From the NCBI RefSeq assembly GCF_024362805.1, contig NZ_CP093299.1, positions 3,008,001-3,072,000 of the forward strand: a stretch of 64,000 bases of DNA. Reading direction: 5' to 3'. The notes below the pieces were generated by a model. The model was not told the DNA's origin. It worked only from the letters and a program-made list of their open reading frames with translations, and did no database searches. Below, one piece after another: positions 10,251-17,990 of this stretch. Within the stretch, counting starts at the first letter, position 1. Each line of letters opens with the position of its first letter. The position numbers were made by a program, and so were the translations under genes. This DNA comes from Salipaludibacillus sp. LMS25. Lineage in GTDB: Bacteria; Bacillota; Bacilli; Bacillales; Salisediminibacteriaceae.

Positions 10251-11207
10251 ATGTTATCCTTATTAAAAAATGAATGGATTAAGTTATGGAATAAGAAACA
10301 AACGTGGGTATTCGCTGGTCTCATTATCGCTTTCACTTTATGTGGCGCACTGCTAATTTCGTTTGTTTTTTCAGAGGATGTAGTGAGTGAGGATGGATGG
10401 GACGAGACATTAGAGATGGAAATTGCAGAACAAAAAGAAATACTAGCAAATGAGCCTGACGATGAGTGGGAGATTGAACATGCAGAAAATATCATTGAAG
10501 AGAATGAACAGCTGCTAGAAGCAGGTGTGAATCCAAATGACGAGAACAACATGGTTTTCTTAAATCTTTCATTTCTTGGTCTGGCCTCATTCATTACACT
10601 CTTTTCTGTTATAGTTGCCAGTTCAATCGTGTCCTCCGAAATTGATAATAACACGATGAAGCATTTACTCATACGTCCTTATGAGCGCTGGCAAATCCTT
10701 TTATCAAAATTCGTGACGGTATTAGCTTTTTCCATAACACTTATCGGTTTATTGCTCGTCAGTAATCTGATCTTTGGCACACTCTTTTTTGGGACTGGGA
10801 GTTTTTCATCTCCTGCCATAGAACACACGATGGAAGGTATTGTAACGACGACAGTTAATGAGGTGTTGCCGGCAAAGATTGGTCTCTATTTCTTAAATAT
10901 GCTTATGTTTGTTATCATTTCCTTTGCCGTATCTATTTTATTTAAAAGTCAAACATTGGCAGTCGGTATCGGTATTTTCATTTTATTTAGCAGCTCAATA
11001 CTACAAGGTTTCATGATGTTGCTAGAGGAGTATGCGTGGTTTAAATTCATCTTTTTGCCACATTTAAGTTTACCGACATATGCCGTGCAAGATCATATTT
11101 TACAAGACGTTGGCCTTGGCTTTTCTTTAACGATTTTAGCCATTTACGGAGCTATTTTTATGACTGCTTGCCTCGTTTACTTCCAAAAACGTGATTTGGC
11201 GGATTAA
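10251..11207 (+). CDS. ABC-2 type permease
   Basis: 318-residue membrane partner of the preceding ATPase. One N-terminal helix (about 18-38) is followed by an acidic extracellular region rich in Glu/Asp (about 43-95), then five more hydrophobic segments and a short KRDLAD tail. AAGGAGG lies within the end of the ATPase gene, so the two are probably translated together. The long acidic ectodomain between helices 1 and 2 is typical of ABC-2 permeases from alkaliphiles. Confidence 0.9.
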   Translation: MLSLLKNEWIKLWNKKQTWVFAGLIIAFTLCGALLISFVFSEDVVSEDGWDETLEMEIAEQKEILANEPDDEWEIEHAENIIEENEQLLEAGVNPNDENNMVFLNLSFLGLASFITLFSVIVASSIVSSEIDNNTMKHLLIRPYERWQILLSKFVTVLAFSITLIGLLLVSNLIFGTLFFGTGSFSSPAIEHTMEGIVTTTVNEVLPAKIGLYFLNMLMFVIISFAVSILFKSQTLAVGIGIFILFSSSILQGFMMLLEEYAWFKFIFLPHLSLPTYAVQDHILQDVGLGFSLTILAIYGAIFMTACLVYFQKRDLAD

Positions 11208-11349
11208 TCATTTTTTAACTATAACGTTGGAAAAGGCATTACAAATAATTAGTTCTCATTCAAACTATTAGCTACCCATTTCTACCCCTCTGCTTCACTC
11301 TTACAGAAAAATCGGCATGGAAAATCTTCCATAAGTGTTGACCTAATAA

Positions 11350-11399
11350 AAATGCCCCTTTTACCATTAAAATTTGGTGAAAGGGGCATTCGTTTTATT
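11350..11399. terminator. Bidirectional terminator between permease and globin genes
   Basis: The stem AATGCCCCTTTTACCA / TGGTGAAAGGGGCATT has T-rich sequence on both sides (CGTTTTATT on plus, TTTTTATTAGG on minus). It serves the convergent ABC and globin genes. Confidence 0.85.
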
Positions 11400-11421
11400 C
11401 TAGGATGTTAATGAATCGCGT

Positions 11422-11778
11422 TTACTTATACATAATGTTCGGCGCCAAAGCCGCCACTTTTTCCATGACCTGTTCAATGTCATCGTCATGAATGTTTAAT
11501 TCTTCAAGAGTGGATTTTAAATGACTAGCAATGGCATTAAAGTGTTCTGGCTGAATGTTCATGTTTTCATGGGCCTTTTCCATCGAGAGACCACTATATT
11601 GGTGAGGTCCGCCTAGCGCATATGATAAAAATTTGGCTTGATGTTGACGCTGTTTTGTCATATCAGTGTTGGTGAAAAAATGATTTACTGTCTCATCCGC
11701 TAGTACCTTAACATAAAATGTGTCTACGGCTGTTTCAATGGCTGATTCGCCACCTAGCTTGTCATAGAGTGTGGTCAT
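11422..11778 (-). CDS. glbN: Truncated haemoglobin, group I
   Basis: 118-residue 2-on-2 globin that binds haem and O2 or NO in the cytoplasm. It begins MTTLYDKLGGESAIETAVDTFY. It has the FFTNTDMTKQRQHQAKFLSYALGGP segment (helices C-E) and the proximal His in NIQPEHFNAIASHL (H at about 84). The length and LGGP motif fit group I rather than the YjbI-like group II. GGAGGAGA precedes the ATG. The gene is monocistronic. Confidence 0.92.
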   Translation of the reverse strand: MTTLYDKLGGESAIETAVDTFYVKVLADETVNHFFTNTDMTKQRQHQAKFLSYALGGPHQYSGLSMEKAHENMNIQPEHFNAIASHLKSTLEELNIHDDDIEQVMEKVAALAPNIMYK

Positions 11779-11873
11779 CTTATCTCCTCCATATGTATTA
11801 ATGATATTTTAACTGTGGTGATAGTGTAAAATAATTGTGTGAGTCTGTCAGTGACATAGATCACAGTCTTAAA

Positions 11874-11910
11874 AATAAAACCTCAAAAACAGGTGACTGC
11901 TTTGAGGTTT
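11874..11910 (-). terminator. Terminator of the DUF948 operon
   Basis: On the minus strand, AAACCTCAAA pairs with TTTGAGGTTT and is followed by TATTTTTAAG. Confidence 0.8.
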
Positions 11911-11925
11911 AGTAGTTAAGAGCGC

Positions 11926-12351
11926 TTATTTGTCTCGTTCTTTTTTCATTTGTCTTAAGTAATAAATAAATGAAGCGCCTCTCAATAGGCCTTCCAGGTT
12001 GTTTTTATCAGTGAATTGCGCAGCGGCTTCTCCACGTGCGGCTTTATTAGATGTGAATTTAACCATGGTAGACGTTAAATGATGCGCTGATTCTCCTGTA
12101 TCATGAATAATATCAAACAGTGGATTAAGCTTTTCGATCTTGCCATTTATGTCTGCTAATGTTTCGTTCGTGTTATACAAAAGAACTGTTGCTTCGCCTG
12201 CCATTTCCCCAATGCTTTTATTAACTGTCTCCACCGTTGCGGCCGTATTCTCAAGGGTGGAAGCAAGCTTTTTCATAACAGGAATTAAAATAATGACGAA
12301 TCCCATGCAAGCTAATGATAAAATAAACACGGCAATGCCTAACCAATCCAT
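11926..12351 (-). CDS. DUF948 family membrane-anchored protein
   Basis: 141 residues: one N-terminal membrane helix (WLGIAVFILSLACMGFVIIL) followed by a coiled-coil-like stretch with repeated NT/T-E heptads (about 25-85), as in DUF948/YtxG-like proteins. The function is not established; relatives are linked to general stress. I start at ATG 12351, 5 bp after AGAGGTGA; the GTG at 12360 overlaps that site. It lies 32 bp downstream of the DUF5665 gene and ends at a terminator. Confidence 0.75.
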   Translation of the reverse strand: MDWLGIAVFILSLACMGFVIILIPVMKKLASTLENTAATVETVNKSIGEMAGEATVLLYNTNETLADINGKIEKLNPLFDIIHDTGESAHHLTSTMVKFTSNKAARGEAAAQFTDKNNLEGLLRGASFIYYLRQMKKERDK

Positions 12352-12383
12352 ATGTATCACCTCTAAAAAGTTTTATTGGAGCT

Positions 12384-12728
12384 TTAGTCTTGACGATACG
12401 TTTCAATCATGTCCAACAGCTGAGCGATATAATCACCTACAACAGGCAACGACACGGTATTATATAAGATTAGAAAGAAGATACCAAGGAAAATAGCAGT
12501 CCCTAATGTGAGACCGACGCCGCGAGAGACCCCTGCCAGCAGGTTGACTTTTATCACTTCCTTTTTATTTGTGAAATGATAAGCCATATCTTTTAAATGC
12601 CCTCTCGTCGTCATATCTTCCAGTTTATCTAGGAGTTTTTCAAAGCGCTCATTTTCTTCGTGCCGTTTGTCGTCCCCTCTCGATTTTGATGGTAATTTTC
12701 GTCTTTGTTGATCTGGTGTTAAAGGCAA
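12384..12728 (-). CDS. DUF5665-type membrane protein
   Basis: 114 residues, TTG start with AGAGGAG eight bp upstream. A charged cytoplasmic N-terminal half (HEENERFEKLLDKLEDM) is followed by GHLKDMAYHFTNKKEVIKVNLLAGVSRGVG, then one hydrophobic segment (LGTAIFLGIFFLILYNTV) and a short tail VVGDYIAQLLDMIE. The NLL.GV.RGVG segment is the hallmark of the family. Function unknown; it is co-oriented with, and probably co-transcribed with, the DUF948 gene. Confidence 0.75.
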   Translation of the reverse strand: MPLTPDQQRRKLPSKSRGDDKRHEENERFEKLLDKLEDMTTRGHLKDMAYHFTNKKEVIKVNLLAGVSRGVGLTLGTAIFLGIFFLILYNTVSLPVVGDYIAQLLDMIETYRQD

Positions 12729-12889
12729 TAAGAGTACTCCTCTCGAGCGAGATTCAATGGTATAGCTTTTCCCCTTTGTCTTCTATTGTAAACCAAGGAA
12801 CGCTGGCCTTCCAGAGCGACATGACGATTCCAATAAAAAATGGGGGAATATGCTAAAATAAAAATGACGTAACGTTAAAGGAGGATGTC

Positions 12890-13192
12890 ATGAGACTTGC
12901 ATTGGAATTACTACGGATTATTTTCATTTTTTTAGTCGTAGGTGGTATTGCATGGATGTTACTTGTTAACTTGTACACATTTAATGAAGCGGCAGCAAAG
13001 ACACAGTGGATAGCCGCCTTAGGGCTATATATGTCACTTTTCGTGTTATATCGTAACAAATGGCAGTTTTCAGGGTGGAATAAAACAGGTGGCGGTCAAA
13101 AATTACCTATAAAAACAACCCGTACCTTAACGATCGTGTCAATTGTTCTGTTAATCACGCCCATTATTGTGGGTTTAATAGGGGTGGTTTAA
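12890..13192 (+). CDS. Small membrane protein, unidentified
   Basis: 100 residues with three hydrophobic segments (about 7-27, 39-53 and 79-99) and a basic loop between the second and third (KWQFSGWNKTGGGQKLPIK). AAAGGAGGATGTC precedes the ATG, so expression is likely. I do not recognise a named family. It is 31 bp upstream of the broken GNAT gene. Confidence 0.6.
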   Translation: MRLALELLRIIFIFLVVGGIAWMLLVNLYTFNEAAAKTQWIAALGLYMSLFVLYRNKWQFSGWNKTGGGQKLPIKTTRTLTIVSIVLLITPIIVGLIGVV

Positions 13193-13223
13193 TGATAGTT
13201 AAATGATATGAGAGGAGTTTTTC

Positions 13224-13959
13224 ATGAATCCACTATTATTAGATTTTCCAAATGAAATGACATCAGATCGACTCATCATTAGGTTGCCACAATATGGGGA
13301 CGGGCAAGCCGTTTACGAAGCTATTGCCGCTTCCGATGAATTGAAAAAATGGCTACCATTCGCGAAGAAAGAGCAAACACCTGAAGAGGTGGAAATAAAT
13401 GCAAGAGAAGCACACATTAACTTTTTAAAGCGTGAAGATTTACGACTTCACCTCTTTGAAAAAGAAACAGCTCAGTTTATCACAGATAAGCGTCCGTAAA
13501 ACTCCGGCCTCAAAATAGAGAGGAGAGCTAACTCTATTTAGGCGGAAGACAACGGACGCTAATGTCCTGATTGACTCAACTACCAATCAGTGGGAGAAGG
13601 ATGAAAACGCCCACTGATTGAAGATTCGTTTTATTGGCTGTTCCGGTTTACATCGAATTGATTGGGAGGTACCGAAAGTTGAAATCGGTTATTGGCTTGA
13701 TTCACGTTATACAGGAAAAGGTTATATCACTGAAGCCGTGGACCGAATAACACAATTTGCTTTCCAAGAATTAAAAGCGAAACGAGTGGAAATTAGATGT
13801 GACCCTAAAAACGAGAAAAGTCGCGCGGTCCCTGAACGACTGAACTTTGAGCTTGAAGGCATCATCAGACATGATGAATGGTCAATGGATGGGAAGGAAT
13901 TAAGGGATACATGCATTTTTGCTAAAGTGAGCGAATCGACATCATGGGGAGAGCAATGA
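13224..13959 (+). pseudogene. GNAT N-acetyltransferase (RimL-like) interrupted by a bcr1-like repeat
   Basis: The N-terminal half (13224-13480; TSDRLIIRLPQYGDGQ...LHLFEKETAQF) and C-terminal half (13635-13959; IGCSGLHRIDWEVPKVEIGYWLDSRYTGKGYITEAV, DPKNEKSRAV) form one RimJ/RimL-type acetyltransferase when 154 bp of repeat are removed. The join reads cag-ttt-att-ggc (QFIG), exactly in frame, with one TTTAT kept. The acetyl-CoA loop equivalent is YTGKGYI. As it stands, translation stops at 13499 inside the repeat, so the enzyme is inactive unless the insert is removed. Confidence 0.92.
13476..13634 (+). repeat. bcr1-like TTTAT-flanked repeat, subfamily B, full, inside GNAT gene
   Basis: Type copy for B: TTTATCACAGATAAGCGTCCG at the left, GATTCGTTTTAT at the right. 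The outer stem CGTCCGT / ACGGACG encloses an inner stem of CCTCAAAATAGAG-type arms against CTCTATTTAGGCGG, and a right-hand hairpin CCAATCAGTGGG / CCCACTGATTG sits 9 bp from the terminal TTTAT. The inserted unit with one TTTAT is 154 bp, defined by the restored GNAT frame. Confidence 0.92.
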
Positions 13960-14501
13960 ATGGACAGGAGATGCTAGCCTATTTAAAAAAAGGTGACGCC
14001 CATCAGTACCGTGTTTATCAGGCGATAAAGAAGGCACAGGTTTTTGAGAAATTAACAGCGTATCAACCGACTGTATGTGGCACCTTCCCTTTAGGGATTC
14101 ATCTCTTTGATTCCGATGTGGATGTTATTTTGAATGTGTCTGACTTCACACGATTTGATGACATGGTGAACTCTCTTTATGGAGACGAAAAAGAATTTAC
14201 ACAAAAACGTCGAACAATTAGAGGGCAACCAGTGACAAAAGCGACTTTCTTAATAGACGATGTTCCTTTTGATTTATTCGGGCAAGATCAGCCTGTTACA
14301 GCCCAATACGCCTACTTACATATGGTGATTGAACATCGGTTGTTAGCGAGGAATCCTACTATGAAAGATGAAGTCATTAAGTTAAAAAAACAAGGGTATA
14401 AAACGGAATCCGCTTTTTGCCGTTTATTAGGACTTCAAGGTGACCCTTATGAGCAACTCATTATCTACGGCAAGGGGGAAGGGCTGATTGAAACATCATG
14501 A
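13956..14501 (+). CDS. DUF4269 family nucleotidyltransferase-like protein
   Basis: 181 residues. Features typical of the nucleotidyltransferase fold are seen: VCGTFPLGIHLFDSDVDVILNV (about 39-60), matching the G-S/T...D-x-D metal-binding pattern, and a third acidic strand VPFDLFGQ. The family is annotated as DUF4269, with unknown substrate. I start at ATG 13956, which overlaps the stop of the GNAT gene (ATGA), so it was translationally coupled to it; the repeat in GNAT may now reduce its expression. Confidence 0.75.
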   Translation: MNGQEMLAYLKKGDAHQYRVYQAIKKAQVFEKLTAYQPTVCGTFPLGIHLFDSDVDVILNVSDFTRFDDMVNSLYGDEKEFTQKRRTIRGQPVTKATFLIDDVPFDLFGQDQPVTAQYAYLHMVIEHRLLARNPTMKDEVIKLKKQGYKTESAFCRLLGLQGDPYEQLIIYGKGEGLIETS

Positions 14502-14524
14502 GAGGATGACAGATATTAAAAAAC

Positions 14525-14553
14525 TTGCTATCCTCTTTTTAACCGTTTATAAT
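14525..14553 (+). promoter_or_regulatory. Promoter of the TetR gene
   Basis: A -35 TTGCTA (14525-14530), 17-bp spacer and -10 TATAAT (14548-14553) match sigma-A promoters. The operator 14556-14572 lies immediately downstream, covering the expected start site. Confidence 0.7.
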
Positions 14554-14555
14554 TA

Positions 14556-14572
14556 ATTAACCACTGGTTAAT
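14556..14572. promoter_or_regulatory. TetR operator, copy 1
   Basis: ATTAACCACTGGTTAAT is a near-perfect 17-bp palindrome between the promoter and the tetR start codon. A related 17-mer lies in front of the SDR gene at 15195-15211, which supports autoregulation and control of both genes. Confidence 0.75.
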
Positions 14573-14584
14573 AAGGAGGAAAGC

Positions 14585-15154
14585 ATGTCACCGCGTAAGC
14601 CTGCCTCACAAGAATTAACGAAAGAGATGATTGTAAAAGAAGCGAGAAATCAATTTATAAAAAAAGGTTATCGTCACGTGTCAATGAGAGAGATTGCAAA
14701 GCAGCTTAAATGTAGTCATGGGGCCATTTACTATCATTACACTAATAAAGCGGAACTATTCTACGCCATTATTGAAGCAGACTTCTCAAGCTTGAATGAA
14801 GAAATAGAAAAAATTCTCCTTGTAAAGAAGAAGAATAGGGCAAAACTTAAAGATCTTTTCCTTGCATTTATGGCGTTTGGCTTAAATAATCAGCACCAGT
14901 ATGAATTAATGTTTATGATGCGGGATCAGGAAGTAGACAGTTTATCCGCAGAGTCGGCCAATAAGTGCTATGCTCACTTTGCTCAAGCAGTACAGACACT
15001 TGTAGATAAACCGCTCGCTATAAAAGATATTTGGTCGGCATTTATGTCGTTACATGGATTTGTCGCTCATCATCGTGGCTATGTTTCTCATTTTAGAGAT
15101 GTAGAACAAGCAGCCGAAGCGCACGTGTCATTTATTATAAAAGGGCTCACTTAA
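14585..15154 (+). CDS. TetR family transcriptional repressor
   Basis: 189 residues. The N-terminal HTH (MREIAKQLKCSHGAIYYHYTNKAELFYAII, about 36-65) is the TetR signature, followed by a helical ligand-binding domain. AAGGAGGAAAGC precedes the ATG. It lies 75 bp upstream of an SDR gene, with a shared palindromic operator in front of each gene. It is expected to repress both until a ligand binds; the ligand is unknown. Confidence 0.9.
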   Translation: MSPRKPASQELTKEMIVKEARNQFIKKGYRHVSMREIAKQLKCSHGAIYYHYTNKAELFYAIIEADFSSLNEEIEKILLVKKKNRAKLKDLFLAFMAFGLNNQHQYELMFMMRDQEVDSLSAESANKCYAHFAQAVQTLVDKPLAIKDIWSAFMSLHGFVAHHRGYVSHFRDVEQAAEAHVSFIIKGLT

Positions 15155-15194
15155 AAGCGCTCAGCTAATGGATGATGCTCTTTTTTTACTTTTA

Positions 15195-15211
15195 ATTAAC
15201 CGGCGGTCAAT
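15195..15211. promoter_or_regulatory. TetR operator, copy 2
   Basis: ATTAACCGGCGGTCAAT matches 14556-14572 at 13 of 17 positions (ATTAACC and GGT.AAT arms conserved), with the same spacing, 17 bp before the SDR start codon. Confidence 0.65.
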
Positions 15212-15228
15212 ATAAAGGAGGAGATGAC

Positions 15229-16167
15229 ATGAAAAAAGTTTTAGTGGCAGGCGCTTCAGGTGGGATAGGCACTGCTTTAGTAAAGGAATTACGATCAAGG
15301 TCCATCGTCGTTCATGCCTTTGCAAGAAATAAAGCTAAATTAAATCAACTGTATGGAGAAACGCCTCATATAAACATATTTACAGGGGATGCTTTACATG
15401 TGGAAGAGATGGCTCGAGCAGCAAACGGAGTGGATACTATTTTTCATGCTGTGAGCTTCCCTTATCCGGATTGGCCTAAAACGCATATGCGTTGTTTAGA
15501 AAATTTAATACAGCTAGCAGAAGAGCAGCAGGCTAAAGTCGTTTTGATCGATAACATTTATGCGTATGGAAACCCTAAAACCTCTCATGTGACAGAAAAT
15601 ACGATTAAACAACCTCATACGAAAAAAGGGAAACTCCGTTATGAGATGGAGATGACCCTAAAAAAAAGCGGTGTTCCCTATACTATCGTGCATTTACCTG
15701 ATTTATATGGGCCTAACGCTACAAACACCATCTTGTATGAAACATTAAAAAATGTCAGTAAAAATAAGCAAGCGATATTTGTGGGACCGATGAACACCGC
15801 TAGGGAGTATGTGTTTACAGAGGATGCTGCAAAAGCTACGATAGAACTTGCTTTAAACAGTGAAGCCGTTAATCAATGCTGGAATATTCCTGCCAGTCAC
15901 CCTGTGACAGGTGATGAATTATTAACGATTGTCAAAGACTTAGGCTATACCAAATCGTTTAGGCCAATTTCAAAGAACGCTATACGACTGTTAGGTATTT
16001 TTTCACCATTTATGAGAGAATTAACAGAAATGATGTACCTCACTGAAACGCCTGTTATTTTAAACGGAAAAAAATATGAGCAGCTTATGGGCGGTATCGA
16101 GACAACACCTTATGCGATTGGATTGGAAAAGACGATAGCGTGGATAAAAGGAGAGAATGCTAACTAA
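15229..16167 (+). CDS. NAD(P)-dependent epimerase/dehydratase (extended SDR)
   Basis: 312 residues. The Rossmann nucleotide-binding motif VAGASGGIGTALV lies at residues 5-17. The catalytic YxxxK is represented by LRYEMEMTLKKSG, Y then K-like region at about 140-150, slightly atypical, and the substrate region YTIVHLPDLYGPNA follows. It looks NmrA/epimerase-like and may act on small carbonyl compounds. AAAGGAGGAGATGAC precedes the ATG. Its own operator makes it the likely target of the TetR protein. Confidence 0.85.
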   Translation: MKKVLVAGASGGIGTALVKELRSRSIVVHAFARNKAKLNQLYGETPHINIFTGDALHVEEMARAANGVDTIFHAVSFPYPDWPKTHMRCLENLIQLAEEQQAKVVLIDNIYAYGNPKTSHVTENTIKQPHTKKGKLRYEMEMTLKKSGVPYTIVHLPDLYGPNATNTILYETLKNVSKNKQAIFVGPMNTAREYVFTEDAAKATIELALNSEAVNQCWNIPASHPVTGDELLTIVKDLGYTKSFRPISKNAIRLLGIFSPFMRELTEMMYLTETPVILNGKKYEQLMGGIETTPYAIGLEKTIAWIKGENAN

Positions 16168-16292
16168 ATAGAAAGGGAGCTCACCAGAAGGATAGTCTGT
16201 CGTCTGTTCACAAATACTGACGGTCAAATGCCCCTGTGCTCACCGTTCTGTAAATTATTCCATATAGGTAAGCTATTTTATCGGCTGTAACA

Positions 16293-16347
16293 TTTATCCC
16301 ACTCTTAAGGGGCAGTAAAACCCCCACTGATTGAAGCTTAGCTTTAT
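16293..16347 (+). repeat. bcr1-like repeat, subfamily A, 55-bp deletion form
   Basis: It keeps TTTATCCCACTCTTAAGGGG, CAGTAAAACCCCCAC and TGATTGAAGCTTAGCTTTAT but lacks the middle 100 bp. The junction lies in AAAAC-CCCAC, a motif present at both the left arm and the right hairpin of full copies. The same deletion form occurs at 34651-34705. Confidence 0.9.
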
Positions 16348-16354
16348 AAAAGAG

Positions 16355-16670
16355 TCATGCCTCTCCTTCATTCGTAAAAATAAGGGATGGCGGTATATTG
16401 TTAATCGTTGGTGAATAAACTGTCTTAGAACACTTCCTATCTAGTCCATCGGCTCCAAATTCCTTGTAAGTACGAACCCAACGTCTGATTTGAGATTTAT
16501 CAGGAATATTATATTTTTTTGCCAATAAACTACAACTTAAAGAACCGTTCATGTATTCCTTTACGACTTTTAACTTACATTTATGACTATATTTCGCCAA
16601 ACAAAACACCCCTAAAGTCAGATTTTTATCTCTAACTTTAGGGGTGCAGTACCATTGAAGGGTCGTTTTA
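16355..16670 (-). mobile_element. IS3-family (IS150-like) remnant with orfA fragment
   Basis: An 84-codon minus-strand frame (16355-16609) holds the N-terminal HTH of an IS3-type OrfA: KYSHKCKLKVVKEYMNGSLS, LLAKKYNIPDKSQIRRWVRTY. After about 55 residues the sequence diverges (SPTINNIPPSLIF) and stops. Upstream, TGCACCCCTAAAG at about 16645 with the inverted CTTTAGGGG nearby resembles an IS150-type terminal repeat. OrfB and the other end are missing. The remnant lies next to a bcr1-like deletion form. Confidence 0.75.
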
Positions 16671-16754
16671 TCATTGTTCGCTTGTCACATTCATTCAGTT
16701 GTTTCAAATCATACCTTTTTGTATGTAAAAAATACTTTCATAGACTAGCTGATT

Positions 16755-17630
16755 TTATTTAATGAATATCTCACTAATCTTCTGATTACCGACGCTCTTT
16801 CGAAATTCGGAAGGCGTCATAGTGACTTTTTTTTGAAAAACCTTTGTGAAGTAATTCGGATTGGAAAAGCCGCATTGATCCGAAATCTCATAGATTGGAG
16901 AGTCCGTTTCAATTAAAAGTCTAGCAGCATGTTTAATCCGTTTTTGAATTAAATAATTAATCGGTGTTTTGCCGAGACTGGCACTGAAAAGACGGGTCAA
17001 TTGGAACTTGGAAATACCTACGACACTTGCCATATCATCGAGACAAATAGGTTTACTGAATTCTTTTTCAATAAAGTTAATGCATTTTTTCACAGATTTA
17101 GGTGTTGGGATGTCTGGTGAATTTTGACCAACTGCCCGACGCAGGTCCATGAGGAAGCGATAGGCGAGAGATGAATTATCATAAATATCACGAACACCAT
17201 CTAAAAGTGCTTGTTCATGCAAAGCATCCCAAGAGTCCATTAAATCTTGTTTATCCGACAAATCAATGATTCGGCCTGCCCCTTCTGTAATAGGGGACCA
17301 AAGAGGATAGGCATTTAACGAGAATGAAAGGTATTTGTATTCCCAGACATGGCTAGTTTCAGGGAAATGATAAGTGAATGGACCCGGAATCTCAATGAGA
17401 AATGCCTGCCCCGGCGCAATGGAATACCATTGCTCACCAATAGTGAGTGCCCCTTCACCTTTTACAGTATATTGAAAAAGGCATTGTTTATCCGGCCTGT
17501 TCGAACAATCCCAATAATAATGTTCTTTGCCGAGTCGTTTTTCCCATCCAATGGAATTAAGTGTAGGCAAGTCATCTTGACGATCCATAAACAGACAAAT
17601 GTTTCCTCGGTCAGACTTATAAATCTCCAC
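16755..17630 (-). CDS. AraC family regulator of the adjacent sugar ABC importer
   Basis: 291 residues, GTG start after GGGGGAC. An N-terminal cupin-like ligand domain (EGALTIGEQWYSIAPGQAFLIE, about 55-76) is followed by two C-terminal HTHs: LDDMASVVGISKFQLTRLFSAS and IYEISDQCGFSNPNYFTKVFQKK, ending PSEFRKS. It is divergent from the substrate-binding protein and permease genes and is therefore the likely activator. A mosaic bcr1-like repeat occupies most of the shared intergenic region. Confidence 0.9.
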   Translation of the reverse strand: MEIYKSDRGNICLFMDRQDDLPTLNSIGWEKRLGKEHYYWDCSNRPDKQCLFQYTVKGEGALTIGEQWYSIAPGQAFLIEIPGPFTYHFPETSHVWEYKYLSFSLNAYPLWSPITEGAGRIIDLSDKQDLMDSWDALHEQALLDGVRDIYDNSSLAYRFLMDLRRAVGQNSPDIPTPKSVKKCINFIEKEFSKPICLDDMASVVGISKFQLTRLFSASLGKTPINYLIQKRIKHAARLLIETDSPIYEISDQCGFSNPNYFTKVFQKKVTMTPSEFRKSVGNQKISEIFIK

Positions 17631-17667
17631 GGTAAAGTCCCCCAGTTCCCATCATGATTTAGTTTAG

Positions 17668-17864
17668 TTTATCACAGATAACCGTCCAACTGCCTGAAAA
17701 ATAGAGAGGAAGATAAATCTATATAGGCGGGAGATAACGAACGTTATTGCCCTTATTGAAATCAGTTGGTGAAGAACGAAAACTGCCCCTAAAGGTCCGA
17801 TAAGTTAAACTAACAATCAGTGGGGGATGAAGGAAAACTCCCACTGATTGAAGTTTAGCTTTAT
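17668..17864 (+). repeat. bcr1-like repeat, B/A mosaic, 197 bp
   Basis: The left part (TTTATCACAGATAACCGTCC, TAGAGAGGAAGATAAATCTAT, AGGCGGGAG) is subfamily B. After GAAGAACGAAAACT it switches to subfamily A (GCCCCTAAAGGTCCGATAAG, CAATCAGTGGGGG, GAAGTTTAGCTTTAT). It lies between the AraC gene and the ABC importer promoter. Confidence 0.88.
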
Positions 17865-17911
17865 CATAACAACCGCAATATATTACTTATTTGTGCAAAC
17901 AATTACTCTTG

Positions 17912-17940
17912 TTGCATGAACCGTTCCTAATTATTATAAA
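17912..17940 (+). promoter_or_regulatory. Promoter of the sugar ABC importer
   Basis: A -35 TTGCAT (17912-17917), 17-bp spacer and -10 TATAAA (17935-17940), 51 bp upstream of the start codon. Confidence 0.6.
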
Positions 17941-17953
17941 GACATAGAAAGAA

Positions 17954-17967
17954 TGAAAGCGGTACCA
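17954..17967 (+). promoter_or_regulatory. Candidate cre (CcpA) site
   Basis: TGAAAGCGGTACCA fits the catabolite-responsive element pattern TGWAANCGNTNWCA at all but one fixed position. It lies just downstream of the -10 box, where CcpA would block transcription when preferred sugars are present. Confidence 0.65.
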
Positions 17968-17990
17968 TTTCAAAAAAAGGAGAGAGTGGT

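Noticed and set aside
10160..10672. 170-codon minus-strand frame
   Set aside because: It is antisense to the ABC ATPase and permease genes, serine-rich as typical for a shadow frame.
13476..13634. The repeat in GNAT as a self-splicing intron
   Set aside because: Removal does restore the frame, but 154 bp is far too short for a group I or II intron and no catalytic core is present; other copies lie between genes. Insertion is the simpler reading.
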